Source: an uncultured Acidimicrobiaceae bacterium
GTDB taxonomy: Bacteria; Actinomycetota; Acidimicrobiia; Acidimicrobiales; Ilumatobacteraceae
Assembly: GCA_903919215.1 (NCBI GenBank)
Contig: CAIXHI010000058.1
Coordinates: forward strand, 1 to 27,779
Length of the DNA stretch: 27,779 nt
Reading direction: 5' to 3'
A model generated the notes under the pieces. The model made no database searches, was not told the origin of the DNA, and saw nothing but the letters and a program-made list of their open reading frames with translations. Position numbers and translations under genes: made by a program. Within the stretch, counting starts at the first letter, position 1, and each line of letters begins with the position of its first letter. This document shows, piece by piece, positions 13,729 through 21,798 of the stretch.

Positions 13729-16002
13729 ATGGACGCGATCCTCTCGGGAATCCGCATCATCGACATGACGATGGGGCTTGCTGGCCCGGTGGCAGTCCGT
13801 CTGCTCGCCGAGGCCGGTGCCGACGTCATCAAGGTCGAGCCACCTGGAGGCGACCCGACGCGTGCGCAGTCCGCCTTCGAGACCTGGAACCGCTCGAAGC
13901 GGAGCATCGTGCTCGAGTTGGATGATCCCCTCGATCGGGCTCGGCTCGATGAGTTGCTGTCCTCGGCCGACGTGCTGGTGCACGGGCTGCGGGCCGACTC
14001 GCGCACGAAGCACTCACTCGACGACGACTCGTTGAGCGCTCGCTTCCCCGACCTGATCGTGTCGTCGGTGCTGGGCTACGCCCAGAACCACCCCGATGCC
14101 GACCTGCCTGGCTACGACATCCTCGTGCAGGCGCGCACGGGTCTGATGGACGAGATGATCGCGGCCGGTGGCGGCCCGATGTTCCACCGCTTCCCCGCAG
14201 CCAGTTGGATGACCTCGTACCTCACCGCGATCGGAATCATCACCAGGTTGCTCGTGCGCGACCGCACCGGCGCGGGCGGGCCGGTGCGCACCAGCCTGCA
14301 ACAGGGTGCTGCTGCACTGCTGATGCTGCTCTGGCACGACGGCGAGAAGATCACGCCGGAGATGGGCACCAAGGCGGCCCTGACCAAGGAGCACCCCGGA
14401 CCCGGGCTGCTGTGCTTCAAATGCGCCGACGGGCACTTCTTGCAGTTCGGCTCGATCGGGTTCACCGAGGCACCGATCCTGATGGAGACCCTGGCCGAGA
14501 TGGGCCACTTCCTCGACTTCGAGGGCCTGCTGCCGCCGCCCGAGTTTCTCGCGCATATCCGCGAGGCGTTCACCAAGCGGACGCTGGCCGAATGGCTTGG
14601 GGGCATGCGCGAGTACGACGTGCCGTGTGAGCCGATCCAACCGCTGGGGTCCGTGTACCGCGACCCGCAGGTCATCGCCAACGACTACGTGGTCGACCTC
14701 GACCACAGCCGCTTCGGCCCAGTCCGCCAGACGTTGGCCCCGTTCCGCACCGACCCACCCGCACACGTGCAACGCCAAGCTCCGGCACTCGACGAGCACC
14801 GGGCCGAGACGTTCTCCAGCCGGGCCGAGCGTTCGCGGACCAGCGCGGCTGAGTCGCTGCGCCGTCCGTTGGAGGGTGTGAAAGTGCTCGACTTCGGCAT
14901 GTTCTACGCCGGCCCGTTCGCGCCCGTGCTGCTCAGCGACCTCGGCGCAGAGGTGATCAAGGTCGAGCCAATCACCGGCGATCGGATGCGCACGAAGGGC
15001 CAGAACCGGATGTTCCTCGGCGCACAGCGCGGGAAGCGATCCCTCGCCATCGACTTGCAGAACCCCGCCAGCCGACCTGTCATCGAGCGGCTCGTGCAGT
15101 GGGCCGACATCGTGCATCACAACATCCGGATGCGTGCTGCCGAACGGCTGGCGATCGATTACCAGTCGCTGAAGGCGATCAATCCGGCACTGGTGTATTG
15201 CCACGTGAGTTCCTACGGGCCCATCGGGTTGCGTGCCGACCAGCCGGGTCTCGATCCGATCGCCCAAGCAGCCTCCGGTTGGCAGCTGGAGTCAGCCGCA
15301 GAGGGTGGCGCGCCGGTGTGGTATCGGTTCGCACCGATGGACTCACTCGCGGCGACTTCATCGTTGGTGGCAACGATGCTGGCATTGTTCCGGCAGCGAC
15401 GCACCGGCGAGGGTTCGTTCGTCTCCGGGTCGCTGCTCGGCGCCGCCGTTGAATCGAACAGCGAAACCATGCTGCTGCGCGACACGGACACGTTGGCGCC
15501 GTATCCCCACTTGCTGCCCGACCAGACCGGAGTCTCCGCCGGGTACCGCATCTACTCGACGGTGGACGGCGAGCGAGTGGCCGTCGCCGCGCTCGACGAC
15601 CGGCGCCTGGCTGCGCTGCGAGCCGTCGCGGGAGTGGACGCGGACAACGCTGTGGCTGCGGCGTTGGCGCAGCTGACGTCAACGGAAGTGCTCAACCGGG
15701 CATCGGCCGCCGGTTGCCCGATGGAACTCGTCCGTCTCAATCAGGAACTTCCGTTCTACGAGCGCGAGCTCGGTGGCCCCAGCCGCCTCGCCGTCAGCTA
15801 TCCCCACCCCACGTACGGCGAGTTCGTGCAGCCGGGTGCCTTCTGGGACTTCGGGGCGCTCGACTTGCGCCTCGATACTGCGCCGCCCCAACTCGGTCAG
15901 CACACGAACGAAGTGCTGCAGGGTCTTGGGTTCTCGGCGGACGAGATCGCCACGCTCGAGAGCGACGGCGTGGTCAGCACGGCCAACGTGCCGCACCTCT
16001 GA
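13729..16002 (+). CDS. Family III CoA-transferase, two fused CaiB/BaiF domains
   Basis: A 757-residue protein made of two copies of the family III CoA-transferase fold, which is normally about 400 residues. Copy 1 begins LSGIRIIDMTMGLAGP (5-20), with the AGADVIKVEPPGGD turn; copy 2 begins LEGVKVLDFGMFYAGPFA (381-398), with LGAEVIKVEPITGD. The catalytic aspartate of formyl-CoA transferase aligns by eye with D538 in copy 2 (FAPMDSLAAT) but with S159 in copy 1 (FPAASWMTS). One active half and one structural half are therefore likely. The reaction moves CoA between carboxylates, activating the substrate. The ATG at 13729 is preceded by GGAGAG; the in-frame ATG at 13666 overlaps the mini-ORF and adds non-family sequence. 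Confidence 0.92.
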   Translation: MDAILSGIRIIDMTMGLAGPVAVRLLAEAGADVIKVEPPGGDPTRAQSAFETWNRSKRSIVLELDDPLDRARLDELLSSADVLVHGLRADSRTKHSLDDDSLSARFPDLIVSSVLGYAQNHPDADLPGYDILVQARTGLMDEMIAAGGGPMFHRFPAASWMTSYLTAIGIITRLLVRDRTGAGGPVRTSLQQGAAALLMLLWHDGEKITPEMGTKAALTKEHPGPGLLCFKCADGHFLQFGSIGFTEAPILMETLAEMGHFLDFEGLLPPPEFLAHIREAFTKRTLAEWLGGMREYDVPCEPIQPLGSVYRDPQVIANDYVVDLDHSRFGPVRQTLAPFRTDPPAHVQRQAPALDEHRAETFSSRAERSRTSAAESLRRPLEGVKVLDFGMFYAGPFAPVLLSDLGAEVIKVEPITGDRMRTKGQNRMFLGAQRGKRSLAIDLQNPASRPVIERLVQWADIVHHNIRMRAAERLAIDYQSLKAINPALVYCHVSSYGPIGLRADQPGLDPIAQAASGWQLESAAEGGAPVWYRFAPMDSLAATSSLVATMLALFRQRRTGEGSFVSGSLLGAAVESNSETMLLRDTDTLAPYPHLLPDQTGVSAGYRIYSTVDGERVAVAALDDRRLAALRAVAGVDADNAVAAALAQLTSTEVLNRASAAGCPMELVRLNQELPFYERELGGPSRLAVSYPHPTYGEFVQPGAFWDFGALDLRLDTAPPQLGQHTNEVLQGLGFSADEIATLESDGVVSTANVPHL

Positions 16003-16012
16003 TCTCTGAGAT
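16002..16012. terminator. Small palindrome between convergent genes
   Basis: ATCTC-T-GAGAT directly overlaps the CoA-transferase stop codon and lies nine bases from the stop of the opposing small gene at 16021. The stem is AT-rich and short, so any terminator activity would be weak. Confidence 0.25.
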
Positions 16013-16020
16013 AAGCCGGA

Positions 16021-16326
16021 TCAGTCGGAGGACGGCAATCGTTTCGCAGCCTTCAACGCGAGGGCTGCATCGCCGACGGCCAGCGAGCCAGCGCCGGCCT
16101 TCGTCACGAGCAGCTCCAGGCCGATCGCTTCCAGCTCGTAGCGCTTGCCGACCGACGAACCCTCCGCGAACTCGGGAACCGGCGCGAACGATTCAGCTGC
16201 GTCGGTCGGGGCCACCATCGGATGCCCGCCACAACGGAGATCCACGTCGCCTGCCTCGGCACGGACCACGATCACTTCCGTCGTGCATGCCTGGCTCCGC
16301 CAACGGCTACCGGTAGTGACGTTCAT
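16021..16326 (-). CDS. Conserved small protein of unknown function
   Basis: A 101-residue protein I recognise as a recurring actinobacterial hypothetical type (GSRWRSQACTTEVIVVRAEAGD, VDLRCGGHPMV, GKRYE, LELLVTKAGAGSL, ending AAKRLPSSD) but for which I know no function. Two cysteines, C14 and C32, sit in the best-conserved blocks and could bind a metal or form a redox pair. There is no signal peptide or membrane segment. Its ATG at 16326 overlaps the TGA of the aldo-keto reductase gene (ATGA), so it is translated with that enzyme and may serve it as a partner or chaperone. Confidence 0.75.
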   Translation of the reverse strand: MNVTTGSRWRSQACTTEVIVVRAEAGDVDLRCGGHPMVAPTDAAESFAPVPEFAEGSSVGKRYELEAIGLELLVTKAGAGSLAVGDAALALKAAKRLPSSD

Positions 16327-17168
16327 GATGTGGTCTCCTCGTTGTTGTCCAGTGCCGCGATCTGGTCGGTCGTGAGCGTGATGTGGAGCGCAGCCATGTT
16401 CTGCTCCAAGTGGGCGATCGATGACGTGCCGGGGATCGGCAACATGGCTGGCGAACGTTGCAGCGACCAGGCCAGCGCCACCTGCTGAGCAGTTGCGCCG
16501 ATCTGCGCGGCGACCGTTGCCACCGCGGTGCCATCGCCGGTCGACAGCGGGCCCCACGGGAGGAACGTGATCCCCTCCGCGGCGCAGATCTCGAGCACCT
16601 TGTCCGACATGCGGTCGCTCAGGTTGTAGCGGTTCTGCAGCGAAGCGATCGGTGCGATCGCACGTGCTGCCGCCAGCTGCCCGCGTCCGACGTTGCACAG
16701 CCCGATCTGGTCGATCTTGCCGGCCTCGCGGAGTTCCACGAGCGCGCCGATCGACTCCTCGAACGGAACCGCCGGGTCTGGTGTGTGGAGTTGGTAGAGG
16801 TCGATCCGTTCCACCTTCAGCCGCCGCAGGCTCTCGTCACACATGCGGCGCAGCCGTTCGGGGCGACAGTCGATCGGCAACAACCCATTGGGCAGATACT
16901 CGCCGGGCACGAAGCCACCCTTGGTGGCGATCAGCAGGTTCGCGCTGTAGGGATGGAGTGCCTCGGCGATGAGCCGCTCACTCTCCCCACTTCCGTACAC
17001 ATCGGCCGTGTCGATGAACTCGACCCCGAGTTCGACAGCGCGCCTGATGAGTGCGATCGCTGCCTCGCGACTCGGCTGACGATCAGCGCCGGTCGCACCC
17101 ATCACGCGCATCGCTCCGAAGCCGAGGCGTTGGACTGATCGGGTACCTACCTGGACGCTGCTCGTCAT
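16323..17168 (-). CDS. Aldo-keto reductase
   Basis: A 281-residue (alpha/beta)8-barrel NADPH-dependent oxidoreductase. The catalytic tetrad is visible: D53 and Y58 (FIDTADVYG), K83 (LIATKGGF) and H128 (DLYQLHTPD). The C-terminal cofactor segment PIPGTSSIAHLEQNM is present. It reduces aldehydes or ketones to alcohols. The ATG at 17168 is chosen since the upstream in-frame extension is Arg-rich and non-family. No Shine-Dalgarno is seen, but TACAGT at 17181-17176 could be a -10 giving a leaderless mRNA. It lies 79 bases after the preceding SDR and overlaps the 101-residue protein gene. Confidence 0.92.
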   Translation of the reverse strand: MTSSVQVGTRSVQRLGFGAMRVMGATGADRQPSREAAIALIRRAVELGVEFIDTADVYGSGESERLIAEALHPYSANLLIATKGGFVPGEYLPNGLLPIDCRPERLRRMCDESLRRLKVERIDLYQLHTPDPAVPFEESIGALVELREAGKIDQIGLCNVGRGQLAAARAIAPIASLQNRYNLSDRMSDKVLEICAAEGITFLPWGPLSTGDGTAVATVAAQIGATAQQVALAWSLQRSPAMLPIPGTSSIAHLEQNMAALHITLTTDQIAALDNNEETTS

Positions 17169-17247
17169 GAGAGCCACTGTACGAACCCGTCGTCCGACGC
17201 AGATGGACGGCGAGCGGTTCGGCTGGACGCGTCGGCGATGGCGACGC

Positions 17248-18057
17248 TCAGCCGGCAGCGAACAGCGCCCGCATCTCCGAGATGTACGGCTGATGCGCCG
17301 CCATGCCGCCATCGACGCACAACACCTGACCGGTGACGTACTCGGACTCGTCCGAGGCCAAGTACAGCACCATGTAGGCGATGTCCAGCGGTGCGCCTGC
17401 GCGTGTCGTCAACATGTTGGCCACGATGATGTCGAGCAGAGAGCCGCTGTGGTCGGAGGTCTTCTTGCCGGGGATCACGATGAGCCCGGGTGCGATCGCG
17501 TTGACGCGCACACCCTGCTTGCCGAACTCGGTGGCGGCGTACATCGTGATTGCGTTGATCGCGGCCTTCGAGGCCCCGTAGGCCGCGTGGCCGAGGTCGC
17601 CCAGTAGGCCGGCGCCGGAGCTGGTGTTGATGATCGATCCGCCACCGCGCGCCACCATGTGCGGTGCGGCGTGCTTGATCGCCAGCGCAGTGCCACGCGC
17701 GTTGATGCGCATCGTGTCGTCCCACACCGATGCCTTGGCCGCACCGATCGGCCCGTCCTCCTGGGCGGCGAGCATCACGGCAGCGGCGTTGTTGTGCAGG
17801 ATGTCGAGCCCGCCGAACTCGGCGACCGTTCGCTCGATCAGCGCGGCGATGCTGTCTTCGTCGCCGAGGTCGAAGCCGATGGCGATCGCGTCGTGCCCCG
17901 CAGCGCGGATACTCGCTGCGTGGGACTCGGCCTTCTCCGCATCGAGGTCGGCCACGACGACACGCGCGCCGTGCTCGGCCAACAGCTGCGCGGTGGCCGC
18001 GCCGATACCCGATGCCGCGCCAGTAACAATCGCGATTTTCCCTTGGACTCTGCCCAT
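17248..18057 (-). CDS. Short-chain dehydrogenase/reductase (SDR)
   Basis: A 269-residue classical SDR: cofactor motif TGAASGIG (12-19), D38 after the second strand (VVVADLDA), which favours NAD(H), NNAA at 89-92, serine at 146/147, Y160-x3-K164, and the C-terminal CVDGGMAAHQPY. It oxidises an alcohol or reduces a ketone. The ATG at 18057 follows AAGGGGGA. It lies 33 bases after the SDR encoded upstream at 18091-18855, so the two are likely co-transcribed and may act on successive carbons. Confidence 0.94.
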   Translation of the reverse strand: MGRVQGKIAIVTGAASGIGAATAQLLAEHGARVVVADLDAEKAESHAASIRAAGHDAIAIGFDLGDEDSIAALIERTVAEFGGLDILHNNAAAVMLAAQEDGPIGAAKASVWDDTMRINARGTALAIKHAAPHMVARGGGSIINTSSGAGLLGDLGHAAYGASKAAINAITMYAATEFGKQGVRVNAIAPGLIVIPGKKTSDHSGSLLDIIVANMLTTRAGAPLDIAYMVLYLASDESEYVTGQVLCVDGGMAAHQPYISEMRALFAAG

Positions 18058-18090
18058 GATTCCCCCTTGTTCAATGGCCGCTGCGATTCC

Positions 18091-18855
18091 TCACGGGAAC
18101 AGCAGGCGACCGCCGTCGAGCATCAACGTCGCACCGGTGAGGTACGACCAGTCGTCACCACACAGCGACGCGACTGCGCCGGCAATGTCGGCCGACTCGT
18201 CGCCCATCCGCCGCAGCGGCACGGTCTTCAACATCGCGCCGTAGGCCTCGGGGTGGTTGTCGCGGAAGGTCTCTGCCGACTTCGTGAGCGCGGCGGGGCA
18301 GATGACATTGACGCGGATGTTGTCGCGGCCCCACTCGCGGGCGGCCACGCGGCTGAGCCCGCGGATGGCTTCCTTGGTCATCACGTAGGCACCGAACGTC
18401 GGGTCGCCGGTGATCGCCGTGGACGAACCGAAGTTGATGATGCAGCCGCCGCCACGAGCGGCCAGCACCGGGTGGGCAGCCTGCATGCAATACAGACTGC
18501 CGCGGGCACCACTGCCGAAGTAGGTCTCCAGCGCTTCGTCATCGAGGTCGAGCAGCTTCTTCTGCCCACCCATCGCCTGCGCGTTGTTGACCAGGATGTC
18601 GAGCCCGCCGAAGTGTTCGACGGCCGCCGCGATCATGCGCTCGACATCGCTGCGCACGGCGACATCGCCGGTGACAGTGGCCACCTTCGCTCCGATGGCT
18701 TCGATCTCGGCGGCAACCGCGATGAGCTTCGACTCGGTGCGCCCGCTGATCACGACATCGGCGCCACGCCGCGCCAGCTCCAGCGCGACCGCCCGGCCGA
18801 GGCCTTGGCCGCCTCCAGTCACCAATGCGATTTTGCCGTTCAACTCTGCAGCCAC
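18091..18855 (-). CDS. Short-chain dehydrogenase/reductase (SDR)
   Basis: A 254-residue classical SDR with TGGGQGLG (13-20), R39 in VISGRTESK (suggests NADP(H)), NNAQ (90-93), S144/S145, and Y157-x3-K161 (AYVMTKEAI), ending MLDGGRLLFP. The start is the GTG at 18855, with AGGAG seven bases before it. The preference predicted for NADP(H) differs from the next SDR in the run, so the pair might interconvert an alcohol with opposite stereochemistry or direction; that is inference. The SnoaL gene upstream ends 31 bases away. Confidence 0.94.
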   Translation of the reverse strand: MAAELNGKIALVTGGGQGLGRAVALELARRGADVVISGRTESKLIAVAAEIEAIGAKVATVTGDVAVRSDVERMIAAAVEHFGGLDILVNNAQAMGGQKKLLDLDDEALETYFGSGARGSLYCMQAAHPVLAARGGGCIINFGSSTAITGDPTFGAYVMTKEAIRGLSRVAAREWGRDNIRVNVICPAALTKSAETFRDNHPEAYGAMLKTVPLRRMGDESADIAGAVASLCGDDWSYLTGATLMLDGGRLLFP

Positions 18856-18886
18856 GATGGGCTCCTCTCGTGTTCGTTCATGTAGA

Positions 18887-19399
18887 TCATTCGCCAGACG
18901 CCCAGAATGGCGCCCACGTCTCGAAGGCGTCGGGCAGCGGCGGCACCTCGTGGTGCCAACTGTCGAAGCCCACCGACTGCGGATGCTCGTTGATGTCGGC
19001 CGCGTACCAGTGCTTCTCGCGCCGACGCGAGAACAGCCACTCGCCCTCCACCCGGCGGTAGTCGTCGAAGTAGCAGATGCCCATCACGATCCAGCGGTCG
19101 TCCACCTCGTGCTCGGCGCGGCAGTAGGTGGCACCACGCGCCGTGTCGGCGGTGAGCATCTCGATGCGGTGGCCGCAGATCTGGTGGATCGATCGGCGGA
19201 AACTGCGCAGCGCCGGCTCGATGTAGCCGCGGAGCGCTTCCCTGCCGAACGCGCCGCGACCGACCTGCACGTCGGGGACGAACAGCGACACCCACGTGTC
19301 GACATCGCGCGAGTCGACCGCCATCGCGTAGCGGATCGGCAACTGGCCGATCTCCAGCCGGGCTTCAATTCGTGCGATGCGTTCGCTGAGTTCGTCCAT
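18887..19399 (-). CDS. SnoaL-like fold protein (SnoaL_4 type)
   Basis: A 170-residue NTF2-fold protein: N-terminal helices SERIARIEARLEIGQLPIRYAMAVDSRDVDTWVSLFVPDVQVG, then the beta-sheet with GATYCRAEHE and GEWLFSRRREKHWYAADINEHP, and a tail ending AFETWAPFW. It shares this plan with the protein encoded at 10092-10574 and is probably its paralogue. The ATG at 19399 follows GGGGGA; the earlier in-frame ATG has no such site. It opens the minus-strand run with two SDRs and the aldo-keto reductase. Function may be a double-bond shift or dehydration on the SDR substrate, but this is not proven. Confidence 0.88.
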   Translation of the reverse strand: MDELSERIARIEARLEIGQLPIRYAMAVDSRDVDTWVSLFVPDVQVGRGAFGREALRGYIEPALRSFRRSIHQICGHRIEMLTADTARGATYCRAEHEVDDRWIVMGICYFDDYRRVEGEWLFSRRREKHWYAADINEHPQSVGFDSWHHEVPPLPDAFETWAPFWASGE

Positions 19400-19432
19400 C
19401 AGTTCCCCCTGCCCCCCGGCTGAATCAGCGCA

Positions 19433-19438
19433 ATCATA
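19433..19438 (-). promoter_or_regulatory. Candidate -10 box of the SnoaL/SDR/AKR run
   Basis: Minus-strand TATGAT (5 of 6 to consensus), with a TG directly before it, lies 34 bases upstream of the ATG at 19399. No good -35 hexamer is present at the right distance (CATGTT at 17 bases), so the assignment rests on the -10 alone. Confidence 0.35.
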
Positions 19439-19458
19439 CATCTGTTACCGTTGCGAAC

Positions 19459-19938
19459 ATGCTCCTGCCTGAACCGACACCTCAACAAGCGGCCGACATC
19501 ATTGCGATCACCCACTTGGCGGCTGGGTACGCGGAAGCGATCTGCCGCGGCGACATCGATGAGGCCGTGCTTGCGTATGCCGACAACGGTGTGCTGCGCT
19601 CGCCCACCACCACCGACTCGGTGGGTCGCCAGGCGATCGCCGACACGATCCGCACCGCGACGGCCGGTATGGACTTCGTGTTCCAGACCGTGCACCAGGG
19701 TCTGGTGCGCGTGGACGGCGACGAGGCCTGGGCCCGTTTCCCGATCACCGAGTGGGGCCGCCGCGACGACAAGGGCGTGCAGTTCCTCGGGATGTACGAC
19801 GATCACGCCGTGCGCACCGCAGAGGGCTGGCGGTACGCGTCGCGCTACCTGGCGCCGCGTACGCTCGGCCGCCCCACCAGCTTCACCGGCAGGATCATCG
19901 ATCTGGGCGTGCTCAGCAGTTCACCGCTGACGGCCTGA
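19459..19938 (+). CDS. SnoaL/NTF2-like fold protein
   Basis: A 159-residue NTF2-fold protein with N-terminal helix ITHLAAGYAEAICRGDIDEAVLAYADNGVLRSP, GRQAIADTI helix, and sheet strands QTVHQGLVRVDGDEAWARFPITEWGRR and YDDHAVRTAEGWRYASRYLAPRTL. It belongs to the same broad family as three other proteins in the window but is not close to any of them by eye. The ATG at 19459 has no Shine-Dalgarno; a leaderless mRNA is possible. It is divergent from the SnoaL gene at 19399 (59 bases) and is followed after 16 bases by an SDR gene on the same strand. Confidence 0.85.
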   Translation: MLLPEPTPQQAADIIAITHLAAGYAEAICRGDIDEAVLAYADNGVLRSPTTTDSVGRQAIADTIRTATAGMDFVFQTVHQGLVRVDGDEAWARFPITEWGRRDDKGVQFLGMYDDHAVRTAEGWRYASRYLAPRTLGRPTSFTGRIIDLGVLSSSPLTA

Positions 19939-19954
19939 GTCGAACGGCGGAACG

Positions 19955-20797
19955 ATGCTCGAGCAACACAGCAGGTCCGGCCGGATGGCCGGCCGCGTCG
20001 CCATCGTCACTGGGGCCAGTCGCGGCATCGGACGCAGCATCGCCGAGGCGTTCGCCGCCGAGGGTGCAGCGGTGGCAGTCGCTGCGCGCACGCTCGGGCG
20101 GGGCGACGACTCACTGCCCGGCAGCCTCGAGGAAACCGTCGAGGCGATCATTGCGGCTGGTGGGCGGGCCATCCCGGTCGTCTGCGACGTCACCAACGAC
20201 GACGACCTCATCCGCCTCGTCGAGATCGCGAACAGCGAACTCGGTGTCATCGACACGCTCGTCAACAACGCGGCTGCCACGGTGCCCGGCCGTCCGGGCA
20301 AGCGGCCGCAGATGCCACAGTCGGATGGTCCGGCACGGATTCCCACCGTGCTCGACCTGCCGCTGAAGGCCGTGCGGATGCAGTTCGAGGTGAACCTGTT
20401 CGCTCCGTGGCGGCTGATGCAGTTGATCGCACCGCAAATGTGCGCCGCCGGCCGCGGCTGGATCATCAACATCGGTTCGGAAGCGGCCCGCATGCCGGGC
20501 TTCACCGGCGCCTACGGATCCAGCAAGCTCAGCCTGGAACACCTCACCGCGTCCGTTGCCGCCGCAGTGGGCGAACTCGGTCTCGCTGTCAACGCACTGC
20601 TGCCGTCGCTGCCGGTTCCGACGCCCGGTCTGGAATGGGTGGGTGGTGGCAGCGACCGCGAACAGACCCCCGAAGACTTCGCGGAGGCAGCCGTGCTGCT
20701 CGCTCTGGCCGACCCTGGGGTCACCAACGGCAGAGTGCGGCACAGCGCCGATGTGCTGCAACCGGAACTGGGTGAGCGCGGCTGGCTGGGTGGCTGA
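19955..20797 (+). CDS. Short-chain dehydrogenase/reductase (SDR) with insert
   Basis: A 280-residue SDR. TGASRGIG (19-26), NNAA (104-107), S175 (NIGSEAAR), Y187-x3-K191 (YGSSKLSLEHL). An insert of about 20 residues after NNAA (PGRPGKRPQMPQSDGPARIP) and the absence of the usual DGG near the C-terminus set it apart from the other three SDRs here. The ATG at 19955 is used; ATG 19985 (MAGRVAIVTG) is an equally good family start. R46 in AARTLGRG suggests NADP(H). Its last codons run into an 11-bp tandem repeat, and it is convergent with the luciferase-like gene. Confidence 0.9.
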   Translation: MLEQHSRSGRMAGRVAIVTGASRGIGRSIAEAFAAEGAAVAVAARTLGRGDDSLPGSLEETVEAIIAAGGRAIPVVCDVTNDDDLIRLVEIANSELGVIDTLVNNAAATVPGRPGKRPQMPQSDGPARIPTVLDLPLKAVRMQFEVNLFAPWRLMQLIAPQMCAAGRGWIINIGSEAARMPGFTGAYGSSKLSLEHLTASVAAAVGELGLAVNALLPSLPVPTPGLEWVGGGSDREQTPEDFAEAAVLLALADPGVTNGRVRHSADVLQPELGERGWLGG

Positions 20798-20827
20798 CGG
20801 TCGGCTGACGGTCGGCTGACGCGTCAG
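20792..20827. repeat. 11-bp tandem repeat plus 12-bp palindrome at a convergent junction
   Basis: GGCTGACGGTC occurs twice in tandem (20792-20802, 20803-20813), followed by a partial third copy, GGCTGACG (20814-20821). The first copy contains the SDR stop codon. The array ends in the perfect palindrome CTGACGCGTCAG (20816-20827), which contains the stop of the opposing gene. No T-run is present. Confidence 0.8.
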
Positions 20828-21798
20828 ACGTCGGCGAGCAGCGGGCGCAGGCGGGTGCAGATGGTGTGCACGTGCTGCGCGGTCAGTTCGTCCGGCGCGC
20901 CGCCAAGGCTGGCCCAGATGTACACCTGCTCCACCGGCGTGCCGGCAGTGGCGGCGATCACCCTGGCCGCGAACGCCTCGGGGGTGTCGTAGAGGAAGCT
21001 GGCCAACGGTGGGCTGTTGGGGTCGACCTGACGCATCTTCTCGGGGTCGACAGGCCGCGGCGTTCCGCGGCCTGTTCCCTCCACCATGTGTCGGCGGTAC
21101 GAATCGACCTGGTAGGCGAGGTGCTTGGAGACCAATGCCCAGTCGCGCTCGGGGTCTTCGGTGACGAACCCCTGGAGGCCCCCTGCCATGCGGCCGATCG
21201 CCGGATCGTGGCCAGCCTCGATCAGCCCGTCGCGGTAGTGCGACCACATCTCGCCGTTGGCGGTGAGCAAGCCCGCGCCAAGGAGGCCGGCGCGGCGAGC
21301 ACCCTGCGGGCCGCCGTAGCCCATCCAGATCGGCAGTTCCTGCTGCACCGGACGGGGGGTGAGCCCGCCCTCGGCGAACAACCGCCGCACCTCGAGTGCG
21401 GTGGCGTCGGTGGTGCCGTAACGAGTGCTGAGGTCCTTACCGAACAGGTCGAACTCGGGGATGCGGTAACCAGCACCCAAGCCGAGGTCGAGCCGGCCGC
21501 CGGAGAGGATGTCGACCATCGCTGCCTGCTCGGCGATCTCCACCGGGTGGTGCAGCGGCGCGATCACGATCGCGGTACCGAGGCGGACGGTCTTCGTGCG
21601 GGCGGCCACAGCGTTGAGGAAGCCCAACGGCTGGGTCATGTAGCCGTCGTCGAACAAGTGGTGCTCGGTGGTCCACACCGAATCGCAGCCGAGGCGTTCG
21701 GCTTCCTCGCACATCTCCAGCGCGAAGCCATAGAGGCGGGTGGGGTCCTGCGGCCACTCGGGTGGGTTGCGCAGATCGAAGTAGATGCCGACTTTCAT
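20824..21798 (-). CDS. Luciferase-like (LLM family) flavin- or F420-dependent oxidoreductase
   Basis: A 324-residue TIM-barrel protein of the bacterial luciferase-like monooxygenase family: KVGIYFDLRN at the start, SVWTTEHHLFDDGY (40-53), VRLGTAIVIAPLHHPVEIAEQAAMVDILSGGRLDLGLGAGY (71-111), characteristic of LLM enzymes. The family includes FMNH2-dependent monooxygenases and F420-dependent dehydrogenases; the sequence alone does not decide between them, though F420 is common in actinomycetes. The ATG at 21798 overlaps the TGA of the amidohydrolase gene (ATGA), so both are made together and probably act in sequence. Confidence 0.92.
   Translation of the reverse strand: MKVGIYFDLRNPPEWPQDPTRLYGFALEMCEEAERLGCDSVWTTEHHLFDDGYMTQPLGFLNAVAARTKTVRLGTAIVIAPLHHPVEIAEQAAMVDILSGGRLDLGLGAGYRIPEFDLFGKDLSTRYGTTDATALEVRRLFAEGGLTPRPVQQELPIWMGYGGPQGARRAGLLGAGLLTANGEMWSHYRDGLIEAGHDPAIGRMAGGLQGFVTEDPERDWALVSKHLAYQVDSYRRHMVEGTGRGTPRPVDPEKMRQVDPNSPPLASFLYDTPEAFAARVIAATAGTPVEQVYIWASLGGAPDELTAQHVHTICTRLRPLLADV

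Noticed and set aside
12376..14013. 545-codon minus-strand open frame
   Set aside because: It is antisense to the P450 and the start of the CoA-transferase; both of those have all their motifs, this one has none.
14014..15267. 417-codon minus-strand open frame
   Set aside because: A shadow frame of the CoA-transferase gene without any recognisable fold.
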